From NCBI RefSeq assembly GCF_001598335.1, contig NZ_BCYT01000014.1, forward strand, positions 1 to 64,000: a DNA stretch of 64,000 nucleotides, in the 5' to 3' direction. The position numbers and the translations under genes were made by a program. Shown here one piece after another: positions 9,907 through 17,291 of the stretch (within the stretch, counting starts at the first letter, position 1; each line of letters opens with the position of its first letter). The notes beneath the pieces are model-generated. The model worked only from the letters and a program-made list of their open reading frames with translations. It searched no databases and was not told where the DNA came from. This DNA comes from Sphingobium abikonense NBRC 16140. GTDB taxonomy: Bacteria > Pseudomonadota > Alphaproteobacteria > Sphingomonadales > Sphingomonadaceae.

Positions 9907-11070
9907 TCAGTCCGCCGCCAGATCGATCTCGACTTCCATCGAGAGGCCGACGCGCAGCGGATGCGCAGCCAGTTCTTTGGGGTCCAGTTCGATCCGCAGC
10001 GGCAGCCGCTGCACGACCTTGATCCAGTTGCCGGTCGCATTCTGCGCAGGGATCAGCGACATGGAAGACCCCGTGCCACCCGAAAAGCCCACAATCTTGC
10101 CATGGTAGACGACGTCATCACCGTAAAGGTCGGACGTCACCTTGGCAGGCATGCCGACCCGGACGCCGCGCAGCTGCTTTTCCTTGAAATTGGCGTCGAC
10201 ATAGACCTGGGAAATCGGGACGATGGACATGATCGGGCTGCCTTGTGCGACGCGCTGGCCGACCTGCACCTGCCGTTTGGTGACGATGCCATCGATCGGG
10301 GCACGGATGATCGTGCGTTCAAGGTCCAGCCTGGCGGACTCCAGTCGCGCCTTGGCGGCGAGGACCGCCGGATCGGTGTCTTCGGTCGAACCGCGCACCA
10401 GCGCCTGATTGGCTTCCAGCTGGCCGGTCGCCGCGCCGCGTGTGGCCTCGGCCGTCTTGACGCCCGCCTGCGCCAGCCGGAGCGCGGCCTGCGCGCTGGC
10501 ATAGGCGGTCCTGGCCGCAGTGACCTCATCCCCCGAAACCGCGCCATCAGCCACCAGCGCCTCGCGGCGCTGCAAATCGACGCGCGCCTTTTCCAGGTCC
10601 GCCTGCGCGGTGGCGAGCTGCGCGCGCGCCTGGACGATGTCCGCGCTGCGCGCCTCCACCTGGGCAGCGAGCGAATCGCTCGTGGCGTCTGTCTGGCGGA
10701 AACGACGGCGCGCTTCGGCCAGATCGGCTTCCGCCTGCGCAACCGCGATTTTGGCGTTGGTCGGGTCCAGCTTGACCAGAATGTCGCCCTTCTTAACCGA
10801 TTGCGTGTCGCTGACCAGCACGTCGATCACCTGCGCGCCGATGAGCGGCGTCACCTGCGCCATTTCCGCATTCACATAGGCGTTATCGGTGCTGACATGA
10901 TTGCGACCGAACAGCATATACCATGCACCCCAGAGCAGGGCGGCTACCAGCACGGCAAGGCCCAGCCGGATCAGCCAGGTGCGCCGGGCACTATTGCGCT
11001 CAGTCTGCTGCGCGTCCTGCTGCGTAGCCTGCGGCTCGCTGGTCGGGGTGGAGTTTTCGGCGTCAGCCAT
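9907..11070 (-). CDS. emrA: EmrA/HlyD-type membrane fusion protein
   Basis: About 387 residues. The start at 11070 (MADAENST) is preferred over the longer frame because it gives a short cytoplasmic tail before the single membrane anchor (LIRLGLAVLVAALLWGAWYM) and leaves only an 8-bp overlap with the upstream NodT gene. After the anchor come the half-lipoyl segment (STDNAYVNAEMAQVTPLIGAQV), a long alpha-helical hairpin rich in Ala, Gln and Arg, and the second lipoyl half (RAPIDGIVTKRQVQVGQ). It bridges EmrB in the inner membrane and the NodT channel in the outer membrane. Confidence 0.94.
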   Translation of the reverse strand: MADAENSTPTSEPQATQQDAQQTERNSARRTWLIRLGLAVLVAALLWGAWYMLFGRNHVSTDNAYVNAEMAQVTPLIGAQVIDVLVSDTQSVKKGDILVKLDPTNAKIAVAQAEADLAEARRRFRQTDATSDSLAAQVEARSADIVQARAQLATAQADLEKARVDLQRREALVADGAVSGDEVTAARTAYASAQAALRLAQAGVKTAEATRGAATGQLEANQALVRGSTEDTDPAVLAAKARLESARLDLERTIIRAPIDGIVTKRQVQVGQRVAQGSPIMSIVPISQVYVDANFKEKQLRGVRVGMPAKVTSDLYGDDVVYHGKIVGFSGGTGSSMSLIPAQNATGNWIKVVQRLPLRIELDPKELAAHPLRVGLSMEVEIDLAAD

Positions 11071-12577
11071 GGATGTCGTCCTTGGGCAAAGCAGCGCTGG
11101 CGGTAAATCCGCCGCCCAGCGCACGAATAAGAGCGATATCGAGCGTGAAGGCGCTCGCTTCGAGATCGGAAACTGTGCGTTGGGCGGAGAGCAGCTGGTC
11201 CTCCACATTCAGCACGTCGAGATAGGGGGACAGCCCGCCCTTGTAGCGTTTCTGCGCCACATCATAGGCGTCGCGCGAAGCGGCGAGCGCAGCGCGGGCA
11301 TCCGCCAGCCGCTGCTCGATCGCGCGTCGACTGGTCACGGCATCGGCGACTTCCTGATAGGCGGTCAGGACCGTCTTGTCATAGGTCGCGACTGCCTGAT
11401 CATAGACGGCGCGGGCGCTCCGATACTGCCCACGCAGGGCGCCGCCATGGAACAAGGGCAGGCTGATCGCGGGCCCGGCATTGCCGAAAATCGAATCCTT
11501 CTTGAACAAGGTATCCAGAAAAGGCGACGCCCCGCCCTGTGCGCCATTGCCGGTGAACACCGTGTTGTAGCCGAGCGATTGCACGCCAATCAGCGCGCCC
11601 AGCCGAACGGCCGGAAAGAAATCAGCGCGTGCGACCTTGATCCGTTTCGCAGCAGCCTCCGTCCGGGCCAGCGCCGCCGCGATATCCGGCCGGCGCGCGA
11701 CCAGATTGGTCGTGACATCCGCCGGCAGGCCGAGCGGCGACAGACGACCCTTGACCGGCCGCGTGATTGACAGCCCGCGATCCGGTCCCGCGCCGATCAA
11801 CGCCGCGATCTGGTGCTGGCGCAGCGCGATCGCGACCTGCGCGCCGGCAAGCTGCGCCTTCGCCGCCGACACGGTCGCGTCGGCCTGGCGAACGCTGCCA
11901 CGCGTTTCCAGTCCATTGGCTCGCCGCTCCGCCGCCAGTTTCTGACTGGCCATCCGAATGTCGAGTGCGCGCTGCTGCACCTCCGCCTCATCATACAGCC
12001 GGGCGAGATCGGCATAGGCGTTGGCGATGCCGGTGGTGAGCGCCAGCCGCGCCTGTCGCGCGTCGATTTGCGCCGCCCGCGCTTCGGACGTCGCGGCGGC
12101 CAGCGCCGCCTTGTTCTTGCCCCACAGGTCCAGATCCAGGCCCAGGTCCAGCGCCACCCGCCCGGTGCCCAGCCATCCCTGCGGCACGAATTCCTTAGGC
12201 AGACCCATATTATAGCTCTGCTTCGTGGCGTCGGCGCTGGCCTCCAGATCGGCCGACGGCAACGTCGCGGCCCCCGCCTGCTGCGCCACGGCCTGTGCCT
12301 GCCGGAATCGCGCGGCGGCGATCGCCATGTCCGGCGCGTTCTTCAGCCCCTCCTCAATGAGGGCGCTCAGTTGCGGATCGCCATAGGCATTCCACCAGTC
12401 ATCAGCGGGCCATGCGGCTTCAGGCGCGGCCAGGCTCTGCCGGGCGTCAACGCTCTGGGCCGAGCGAATCTCTGGTTCCGGGCCGAGCTTGGGGACCGCC
12501 GCGCAGCTCGCCAGCAGCATGGCCATCGCCGGTGCGAGCAGCGTGCGAGGGAAAGAGATCATGCGAATCGACGCCAT
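11063..12577 (-). CDS. NodT-family outer-membrane efflux lipoprotein (TolC-like)
   Basis: About 504 residues. The signal peptide ends in a lipobox (MLLASC), so the mature protein is an outer-membrane lipoprotein, and two TolC-type repeats of long Ala-rich helices follow. Start candidates are the ATGs at 12577 and 12562; the open frame reaches 12610, but that would place the start upstream of operator 1. No good Shine-Dalgarno precedes either candidate. It is the first gene of the efflux operon and overlaps emrA by 8 bp. The operator palindrome lies directly upstream, so repression by TetR is likely. Confidence 0.92.
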   Translation of the reverse strand: MASIRMISFPRTLLAPAMAMLLASCAAVPKLGPEPEIRSAQSVDARQSLAAPEAAWPADDWWNAYGDPQLSALIEEGLKNAPDMAIAAARFRQAQAVAQQAGAATLPSADLEASADATKQSYNMGLPKEFVPQGWLGTGRVALDLGLDLDLWGKNKAALAAATSEARAAQIDARQARLALTTGIANAYADLARLYDEAEVQQRALDIRMASQKLAAERRANGLETRGSVRQADATVSAAKAQLAGAQVAIALRQHQIAALIGAGPDRGLSITRPVKGRLSPLGLPADVTTNLVARRPDIAAALARTEAAAKRIKVARADFFPAVRLGALIGVQSLGYNTVFTGNGAQGGASPFLDTLFKKDSIFGNAGPAISLPLFHGGALRGQYRSARAVYDQAVATYDKTVLTAYQEVADAVTSRRAIEQRLADARAALAASRDAYDVAQKRYKGGLSPYLDVLNVEDQLLSAQRTVSDLEASAFTLDIALIRALGGGFTASAALPKDDIHG

Positions 12578-12581
12578 AAAT

Positions 12582-12600
12582 ATCGTACCATATAGTATGG
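12582..12600. promoter_or_regulatory. operator 1, facing the efflux operon
   Basis: ATCGTACCATATAGTATGG is an imperfect inverted repeat. Its reverse complement shares the 14-mer TACTATATGGTACG exactly with operator 2, located 45-60 bp away. It sits just upstream of the NodT start, where a bound TetR dimer would block transcription. Confidence 0.75.
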
Positions 12601-12642
12601 AAATCGCCATTGCGCCGGTTACGGCAGCTTGTCAATATTGTT

Positions 12643-12662
12643 ATCGTACTATATGGTACGAT
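12643..12662. promoter_or_regulatory. operator 2, facing tetR
   Basis: ATCGTACTATATGGTACGAT has 7-bp perfect arms (ATCGTAC/GTACGAT) around a 6-bp centre. It ends only 3 bp before the tetR ATG at 12666, leaving no room for a ribosome binding site between operator and start. The tetR mRNA may therefore be leaderless or nearly so. Autorepression is the simple reading. Confidence 0.78.
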
Positions 12663-12665
12663 TTT

Positions 12666-13328
12666 ATGACGGCGTCGAAAGAACCAGTATCGGGCAGCCG
12701 CCGGGAGGCGCGGAAACGGGACAGACAGGAAATGATCCTGGAGGTCGCCCAACGATATTTTCTGGACCATGGCTATGCCGGCACTACCATGTCCGGCATT
12801 GCCGCAGCCTTGGGCGGATCAAAAGGCACGCTCTGGAATCATTTTCCGTCCAAGGACGCCCTGTTCTCCGCAGTGCTCGATCGCGTGGCGCAAGCGTATC
12901 GCACACGCTTATCCAAGATTCTGGACCCCGACGCGGGGCTAGAGGAGGTTTTGCGTGGCGCCTGCGTCAGCCTGGTGGCCAAAGTGACATCACCCGAAGC
13001 AATTGCCTTGCATCGTCTTGTCATTTCCGAAGGGGGGCGCTTCCCCGAACTTAGCCGTATTTTCTTCGAACTAGCGCCGCGCAATACGCGCGCGTTGCTC
13101 GCGGACTTTTTGGAACAGGCGATGCGGCGCGGCGCCCTTCGAAAAGCGAATGCGCTCGATGCCGCCCGCGCGCTCATGGCGCTGTGCATGGCAGGCATCC
13201 ACCATCAGCTTTTAATGGGCCAGATTACGCAATTTGAGCCGGAGGACATCGATCGGGACGCTGCTTTTGCCGTAGACCTGTTCCTGCGCGCCTATGCGCC
13301 TGATTCCAGACCCGCAACCAGCATATAG
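12666..13328 (+). CDS. TetR/AcrR-family repressor of the adjacent efflux operon
   Basis: About 220 residues. The frame is open from 12489, but the ATG at 12666 follows operator 2 and gives the standard short basic N-terminus (SRREARKRDRQEMILEVA). The TetR helix-turn-helix is GTTMSGIAAALGGSKGTLWNHF at about residues 38-60; the rest is an all-helical ligand and dimerisation domain similar in layout to AefR-like regulators. The gene is divergent from the efflux operon with paired palindromes between, the classic arrangement for local repression released by a pump substrate. Its 3' end overlaps the convergent winged-helix gene by 37 bp. Confidence 0.93.
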   Translation: MTASKEPVSGSRREARKRDRQEMILEVAQRYFLDHGYAGTTMSGIAAALGGSKGTLWNHFPSKDALFSAVLDRVAQAYRTRLSKILDPDAGLEEVLRGACVSLVAKVTSPEAIALHRLVISEGGRFPELSRIFFELAPRNTRALLADFLEQAMRRGALRKANALDAARALMALCMAGIHHQLLMGQITQFEPEDIDRDAAFAVDLFLRAYAPDSRPATSI

Positions 13329-13918
13329 CCGCGTCCCCTGACCGTGCGCAGAAGGGGCTGGTGATCGTGCCGGTCCAGCTTGCCGCGCAAGCGCGACATA
13401 TGCACTTCCACGCTATTGGTGCCCGGATCAAAGTCCAGCTGCCACACAGCACGCAGCAATTCGGCGCGACTGAACGGCTGCCCGGCATGGCGCGCAAGAT
13501 GGACCAGCAGCGCATATTCGCGGGCAAGCAAGGCTATGGTCCGCCCGCCTCGCTCGACCCGGCGCTCCAGCAGATCAATGACAAGATCCCCCAGGACCAA
13601 TTTAGCGTCCTGCCCCTGGGCCAGACGGATGATACGCGCCGCCGCTTCCGCTTCATGCATCCATGGGCCAACCACGTCCTGTGCGCCGCTGTCGAGCGCT
13701 TGTGCGCGGGCGAGCGGATCGTCGGTCCGCTGCCACAGGATCATGGCGTCGCCCGCACGGACATGGGGCTGGCCGGGCGCGTGTCGCATCGCCAGATCGA
13801 CGCCCCGCGCGCTCAATGCGCGCGCGACGGGTCCGAAATCGCTTCCCACACCATGACATTCCACGCGCCCGCCCACATTCGCCCTGTCGTCTAGCGCCCG
13901 ATCCCATCCGACAGCCAC
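13292..13918 (-). CDS. winged-helix (OmpR-type) regulator with degenerate receiver
   Basis: A 208-residue protein starting at GTG 13918. The C-terminal 100 residues are an OmpR/PhoB winged helix (LLAREYALLVHLARHAGQ, then SVEVHMSRLRGKLD and VRGRGYMLV). The N-terminal 110 residues sit where a receiver domain would be, but I find neither the acidic pair nor the phospho-acceptor Asp, so phosphorylation control is unlikely. It is the last gene of the four-gene minus-strand operon starting at 15782, only 24 bp after the cupin-like gene, and may regulate that operon. No sensor kinase is adjacent. Confidence 0.85.
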   Translation of the reverse strand: MAVGWDRALDDRANVGGRVECHGVGSDFGPVARALSARGVDLAMRHAPGQPHVRAGDAMILWQRTDDPLARAQALDSGAQDVVGPWMHEAEAAARIIRLAQGQDAKLVLGDLVIDLLERRVERGGRTIALLAREYALLVHLARHAGQPFSRAELLRAVWQLDFDPGTNSVEVHMSRLRGKLDRHDHQPLLRTVRGRGYMLVAGLESGA

Positions 13919-13942
13919 GGCAGGGCGAACACAAACCGTTTC

Positions 13943-14845
13943 CTATCCATTCTGGAGGTTTTCCATCATCGAACGCGCCCGCGCGCGCACTAGCGGGCTG
14001 TCACTGCGCGCGCCGCCCTCCAGATGATCCAGCCGCGCCCGTCCTTCCAACACATCGCCCATGGCATTCCAGGCGGTGAGGCGCATGGCATCGTGCGGAT
14101 GCTGGCGGGCAAAGGCTTCGGCCAGATCCATGGCATTGTCGTCCCCGCAGCCGACCGCGAGTTCGAGCAGCAGTTGCGCGCTCGCAACCGTCATCGACTG
14201 CGCGATCACGCCGCGCGCCGTATCGAAGCGATATTGGCGCCGCCAGCCCTGGCCCGGCGGACTGGCGAGGATGTTGAGCGATATGGACATGCGCTCGGGC
14301 GGAAGCTGGCTATGGATGTCGCGATGCGCGCGATAAAGCAGCATCCGCCCTTCGTGAAGCCAGCTGCGCCCTGCCCACCGGAGCCTGACGGCTTCGCCTT
14401 CACAACCTGTGATGCCGGCGGCATCGTAATCATGATAGTCCGATCCATAGCCCGGCCCCAGATAGCCCACGGTCAGGAAGTCAAAGCCATGGTCGTGCGG
14501 CACATGATAGAAAAAGGGCGCGGTGCCGCTGGCGCGCACGACATGATCGCCCATTGCCGGCCAGAAGGCCGCGCGCAGCACATATTTGCCCGCCGGGGGC
14601 CGCAACAGCATGACTTGCGCGGAATAGGGGTTGTGGTGACGCTGGCTCGCGCATCGCGTCTTGAGTTCGGCCATCGCAGCGTCCGCCAGAAAGTGGCGGT
14701 TGCGCGCCAGGGCGGCAAGCACGGGTGCGGCCGCCGCCAGCCCATCCTCGCACGAAGGGTCGAAGGCCGGGCTTTCGCACCAGTCGACCAGCGCATCGAG
14801 ATCGATGGTTGAGCCATTGTCCTCCGGCTCCATCAGGCGCGGCAT
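13943..14845 (-). CDS. cupin-like protein with C-terminal helical repeats, unknown function
   Basis: About 300 residues, or 296 if the ATG at 14833, which overlaps the upstream stop as TGATG, is used. The middle section carries HVPHDHGFDFLTVGYLG followed by GSDYHDYD, a His-rich pattern like metal ligands in a double-stranded beta-helix (cupin) enzyme. The last 70 residues (MDLAEAFARQHPHDAMRLTA onwards) look like HEAT-type helical pairs. Such a protein could be an oxygenase or modifying enzyme, but this is inference from motif shape. It overlaps the upstream 270-residue gene by 4-13 bp and is followed by the winged-helix regulator. No transposase catalytic motif is present. Confidence 0.8.
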   Translation of the reverse strand: MPRLMEPEDNGSTIDLDALVDWCESPAFDPSCEDGLAAAAPVLAALARNRHFLADAAMAELKTRCASQRHHNPYSAQVMLLRPPAGKYVLRAAFWPAMGDHVVRASGTAPFFYHVPHDHGFDFLTVGYLGPGYGSDYHDYDAAGITGCEGEAVRLRWAGRSWLHEGRMLLYRAHRDIHSQLPPERMSISLNILASPPGQGWRRQYRFDTARGVIAQSMTVASAQLLLELAVGCGDDNAMDLAEAFARQHPHDAMRLTAWNAMGDVLEGRARLDHLEGGARSDSPLVRARARSMMENLQNG

Positions 14846-15645
14846 TGCGGCTGTTCCAGTTGCGCCAGCGTCTGCCGCGCCAGCGATTGCACTTTCCCAT
14901 CAGCGTCGGCCCGCGCCATGACGGTAAGAGGCTCCAGCGCCTGCGCGGTATCGAGCGCAAGATATTCCCGCATCACCGCCCATCTTTGTGCCGGCAGCGG
15001 CGCGTCGAGCGCGGCGGCGAACATCGGCGCGGCGTCGCGCCGCCGCTGAATCCGGAGCAGCGACAGCAGCATCAGCGTTCTCGCATGCGCCTCATCCACC
15101 TGCGCCTGCGCGGTCATTCCGCCGCTGGCGAGATCGATCGTGCGCGCGAGGACCGGGCCGCGCGGGGCGATCTGCGCGCGTAGCATCATGAGCGCGCCGG
15201 CGCCCGGCGTCAGGCGCAAGGCCTGATGCCGCTCGTCCAGTTCGAGCATTTTGCCGGGCTGACAGTCGATCGGCCGAATATGGACCGGGCGCACCCCTTC
15301 AAGCTGAAACAGCTTCCCTTGCAACGCCTTGTTGAGCGGACGGCAGAGCGCATGACGGCCGGAAAAATGCAGCCGGTCAGACAGTGGCGCCGAAAGGTCG
15401 ATGACGGTCGCGGTCACCCAGATGCGTTCGGTCCGCACGAACACCAGATGCCGCACCGCACCGTTGCTGCTAGCCCGAACCGGGGGAAGGTGCAGGGGAT
15501 CGACGCGCATTCCTGCGATCTGATCCGTCAGCCACGCACCAAACCAGCCAATGTCGTGGACAAACGGGCGGATCATCGCCACCGCTTCGTCAAGCGGCGC
15601 GTTGGCCGCCGCCTGCGCGCTTGCGGTGAGCGCTGCCAGCGTCAC
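14833..15645 (-). CDS. protein of unknown function with HEAT-like C-terminus
   Basis: A 270-residue protein starting at GTG 15645; its start overlaps the stop of the 46-codon gene (GTGA), so translation is coupled. I do not recognise the family. The N-terminal half is mixed alpha/beta with no motif I can name. The C-terminal 80 residues (AVMREYLALDTAQALEPLTV, then KVQSLARQTLAQLE) resemble a HEAT repeat, as does the tail of the downstream cupin-like protein. No signal peptide or membrane segment is seen. It presumably acts with the acidic peptide and the cupin-like protein. Confidence 0.8.
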   Translation of the reverse strand: MTLAALTASAQAAANAPLDEAVAMIRPFVHDIGWFGAWLTDQIAGMRVDPLHLPPVRASSNGAVRHLVFVRTERIWVTATVIDLSAPLSDRLHFSGRHALCRPLNKALQGKLFQLEGVRPVHIRPIDCQPGKMLELDERHQALRLTPGAGALMMLRAQIAPRGPVLARTIDLASGGMTAQAQVDEAHARTLMLLSLLRIQRRRDAAPMFAAALDAPLPAQRWAVMREYLALDTAQALEPLTVMARADADGKVQSLARQTLAQLEQPQCRA

Positions 15646-15782
15646 GGCTGGTCGATGATGGCGATCACGACATCCATCAGGCTAATGTCCAGCTCGCCCC
15701 CGTCCGACAGGGCAAACGGGCTGACGGGATCGGGCAGATCGGCGATGTCTTCAATCGCAAGCTGGGGAATGACGATGGGCAT
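15642..15782 (-). CDS. 46-residue acidic peptide, first gene of an unknown operon
   Basis: A small gene supported by a strong Shine-Dalgarno (AGAGGAGG, about 5 nt before the ATG) and by the 4-bp GTGA overlap of its stop with the next gene. The product has nine Asp/Glu (E11, D12, D15, D18, D27, E30, D32, D37, D44) and no Lys, Arg, His, Cys, Trp or Tyr. A Gly-Gly pair is at 28-29, followed by a hydrophobic stretch LMDVVIAII at 35-43. It could be a ribosomal peptide precursor, a small partner protein or a binding chaperone for the two following proteins; nothing in the sequence decides. It is not a lasso-peptide locus, since no cyclase or protease is present. Confidence 0.75.
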   Translation of the reverse strand: MPIVIPQLAIEDIADLPDPVSPFALSDGGELDISLMDVVIAIIDQP

Positions 15783-15839
15783 GCAGGCCTCCTCTAGAAC
15801 GAGCGCGAGCAGGCTATGGCAGGGGCCGAATGCAGGCCA

Positions 15840-15855
15840 ATTAAATGAATTTAAT
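15840..15855. promoter_or_regulatory. AT-rich palindrome in a divergent promoter region
   Basis: ATTAAATGAATTTAAT has perfect 7-bp arms and lies between the divergent 46-codon gene (start 15782) and the receiver gene (start 15927). It stands out in an otherwise GC-rich sequence. An operator for the winged-helix regulator at the end of the operon is a reasonable hypothesis; it could also simply be a promoter element. Confidence 0.5.
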
Positions 15856-15926
15856 AATGGACCAAGGCGTTAAGCATTTTTTGGTGCGGTCCGCCTAAAG
15901 TCGGGTGCCACGGCAGGAGCCTTTTC

Positions 15927-16526
15927 ATGTCCTTTTTTCAGCGTGACGCGCGGATGGGCACGGCGACCCAGGCAGCGCCCCGTCGCCTGCGCCTGTTGCT
16001 GGTGGATGAAAATGCGACCGCACGCGCGGTCATCGCCCGTCGGCTGTCGCATCGCCATTATGACGTGACCGCCGTTGATGACGGATTTGCAGCGCAAAAG
16101 GCGCTGATGACGCGACCGTCGGACATCATCCTGATCGACATGGATTTGCGCCTGCTGCCCGCGATCGCGACCATGGAGAAAATCCGCGCGGCGCATCCCG
16201 TCGGCCATGTCTGCATCGTGATGATCGGCTGCGGGGGTGACGGCGCAAGGATGATCGCGGCGCTGGATGCGGGTGCAGACGACCATATCGTCAAACCCTT
16301 TGATTTCGACATGCTCGACGCCCGGATGCGGCGCGTTCACGCGCGTGCTGATCGGATGGCCCTGCTGTCGCGCCAATATGCCGAACTCGATGCCCGCATT
16401 GCCCGGCGCGCCATGGAACTGGGCGAAACGCGCGAGGCTTTGCGGCAGGTTGAGCTCGAACGGGCGCGCCTCATGGTGTCCGTCGATCAGTTGCAGGCGG
16501 AAGTCGCGCGCCTCAGCGCCCGCTGA
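15927..16526 (+). CDS. single-receiver response regulator with C-terminal coiled coil
   Basis: A 199-residue protein with a good ribosome binding site (CAGGAG, about 7 nt before the ATG). Residues 20-140 form a receiver domain: LLVDENAT near the start, phospho-acceptor Asp in ILIDMDL, and the conserved Lys in HIVKPFDFDML. After it comes a helical, heptad-like segment rich in Arg and Glu (ALLSRQYAELDARIARRAME onwards) but no DNA-binding, GGDEF or other output domain. Signalling is probably by protein-protein contact through the coiled coil. No kinase is adjacent. Confidence 0.88.
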   Translation: MSFFQRDARMGTATQAAPRRLRLLLVDENATARAVIARRLSHRHYDVTAVDDGFAAQKALMTRPSDIILIDMDLRLLPAIATMEKIRAAHPVGHVCIVMIGCGGDGARMIAALDAGADDHIVKPFDFDMLDARMRRVHARADRMALLSRQYAELDARIARRAMELGETREALRQVELERARLMVSVDQLQAEVARLSAR

Positions 16527-16529
16527 CGG

Positions 16530-17291
16530 TCAGTCCGCCATAACAAGCCAGAGCGACAGGCCCGGTTCCGATTCGCCGGGCGGATGCGGGGCAAGGATGC
16601 GCGCGGCATCGGCCCGGGCGCGGTCGAGGATCTCGCCTGGAACATCCGCGTGGTAATAGACGCGATCCGCCTCGCCCAGCAAACGCGCCGCGCGCAGCGT
16701 CAGCTCATCAGGATCGTGCGATGACAGGCGGATCGTTTCCAGCCGGGATAGGTGCATCCTATCCGGCTCAGCCAACCAGCCTGCCAGCCGGTCAGCGCTG
16801 CCTTCCGCCAGTGGATCGATCGACCCGCCCGGCGACAGCCCCGCGTCAATCGCGCGTCGCCGGTCGCTCGCGTCCGGCCAGCGCGCACGAATTGCGGAGC
16901 GTGCATCGAACAAGGTCCGCGCCAATGCGCCCATCCCGGCAGGCAGCAATGCCTCCAGCCGCTGCCGCAATGCCTTGGCCAGACCCGCCGATGCGCCGCC
17001 CGTGCCGATGGCGATCAGCACCGGATCGCGATCGATGATCGCGGGCAGCGTGAAATCGCACAGATCGGGATTGTCGGTCGCATTGACCAGGATGCCCCGC
17101 GCCCGCAGCCTCTTCGCGGTGGCTTCATCACCATCGGAAACAATGGCGACGCATGCGTCCTGATCTGCTTCATCGACGATCCGCGCGCCCGCGCGTTCCA
17201 GCAGCCGACGCTTGGCCTCCGCAGCCTCCCCCTCGCCCGTCAGGATGACCGGGCATCCCGCCAGCCGCAGAAAGACCGGCAGGCTGTGCAT
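16530..17291 (-). CDS. cysG: siroheme synthase N-terminal enzyme (precorrin-2 dehydrogenase) with truncated methylase remnant
   Basis: About 253 residues from ATG 17291, which overlaps the lysA stop as TGATG; a TTG one codon earlier is possible. The N-terminal 110 residues follow the CysG/Met8 NAD-binding layout: LPVFLRLAGCPVILTGEGEA, a conserved VNATDNPDLCDFTLPAI, then IGTGGASAGLAKALRQRLE. It should oxidise precorrin-2 and may insert iron to give siroheme for sulfite or nitrite reductase. The last 60 residues (DPDELTLRAARLLGEADRVY, then ILDRARADAARI) look like the opening of a uroporphyrinogen-III methylase domain that then stops, so the methylase must be encoded elsewhere. Confidence 0.86.
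   Translation of the reverse strand: MHSLPVFLRLAGCPVILTGEGEAAEAKRRLLERAGARIVDEADQDACVAIVSDGDEATAKRLRARGILVNATDNPDLCDFTLPAIIDRDPVLIAIGTGGASAGLAKALRQRLEALLPAGMGALARTLFDARSAIRARWPDASDRRRAIDAGLSPGGSIDPLAEGSADRLAGWLAEPDRMHLSRLETIRLSSHDPDELTLRAARLLGEADRVYYHADVPGEILDRARADAARILAPHPPGESEPGLSLWLVMAD

Noticed and set aside
13943..14845. transposase
   Set aside because: No DDE or HUH catalytic motifs, no inverted repeats or target duplications; the His-rich beta pattern fits a cupin-like fold better.
15642..15782. lasso-peptide precursor
   Set aside because: No asparagine-synthase-like cyclase, B-type protease or PqqD-like protein is next to it, and the sequence lacks the expected core pattern.
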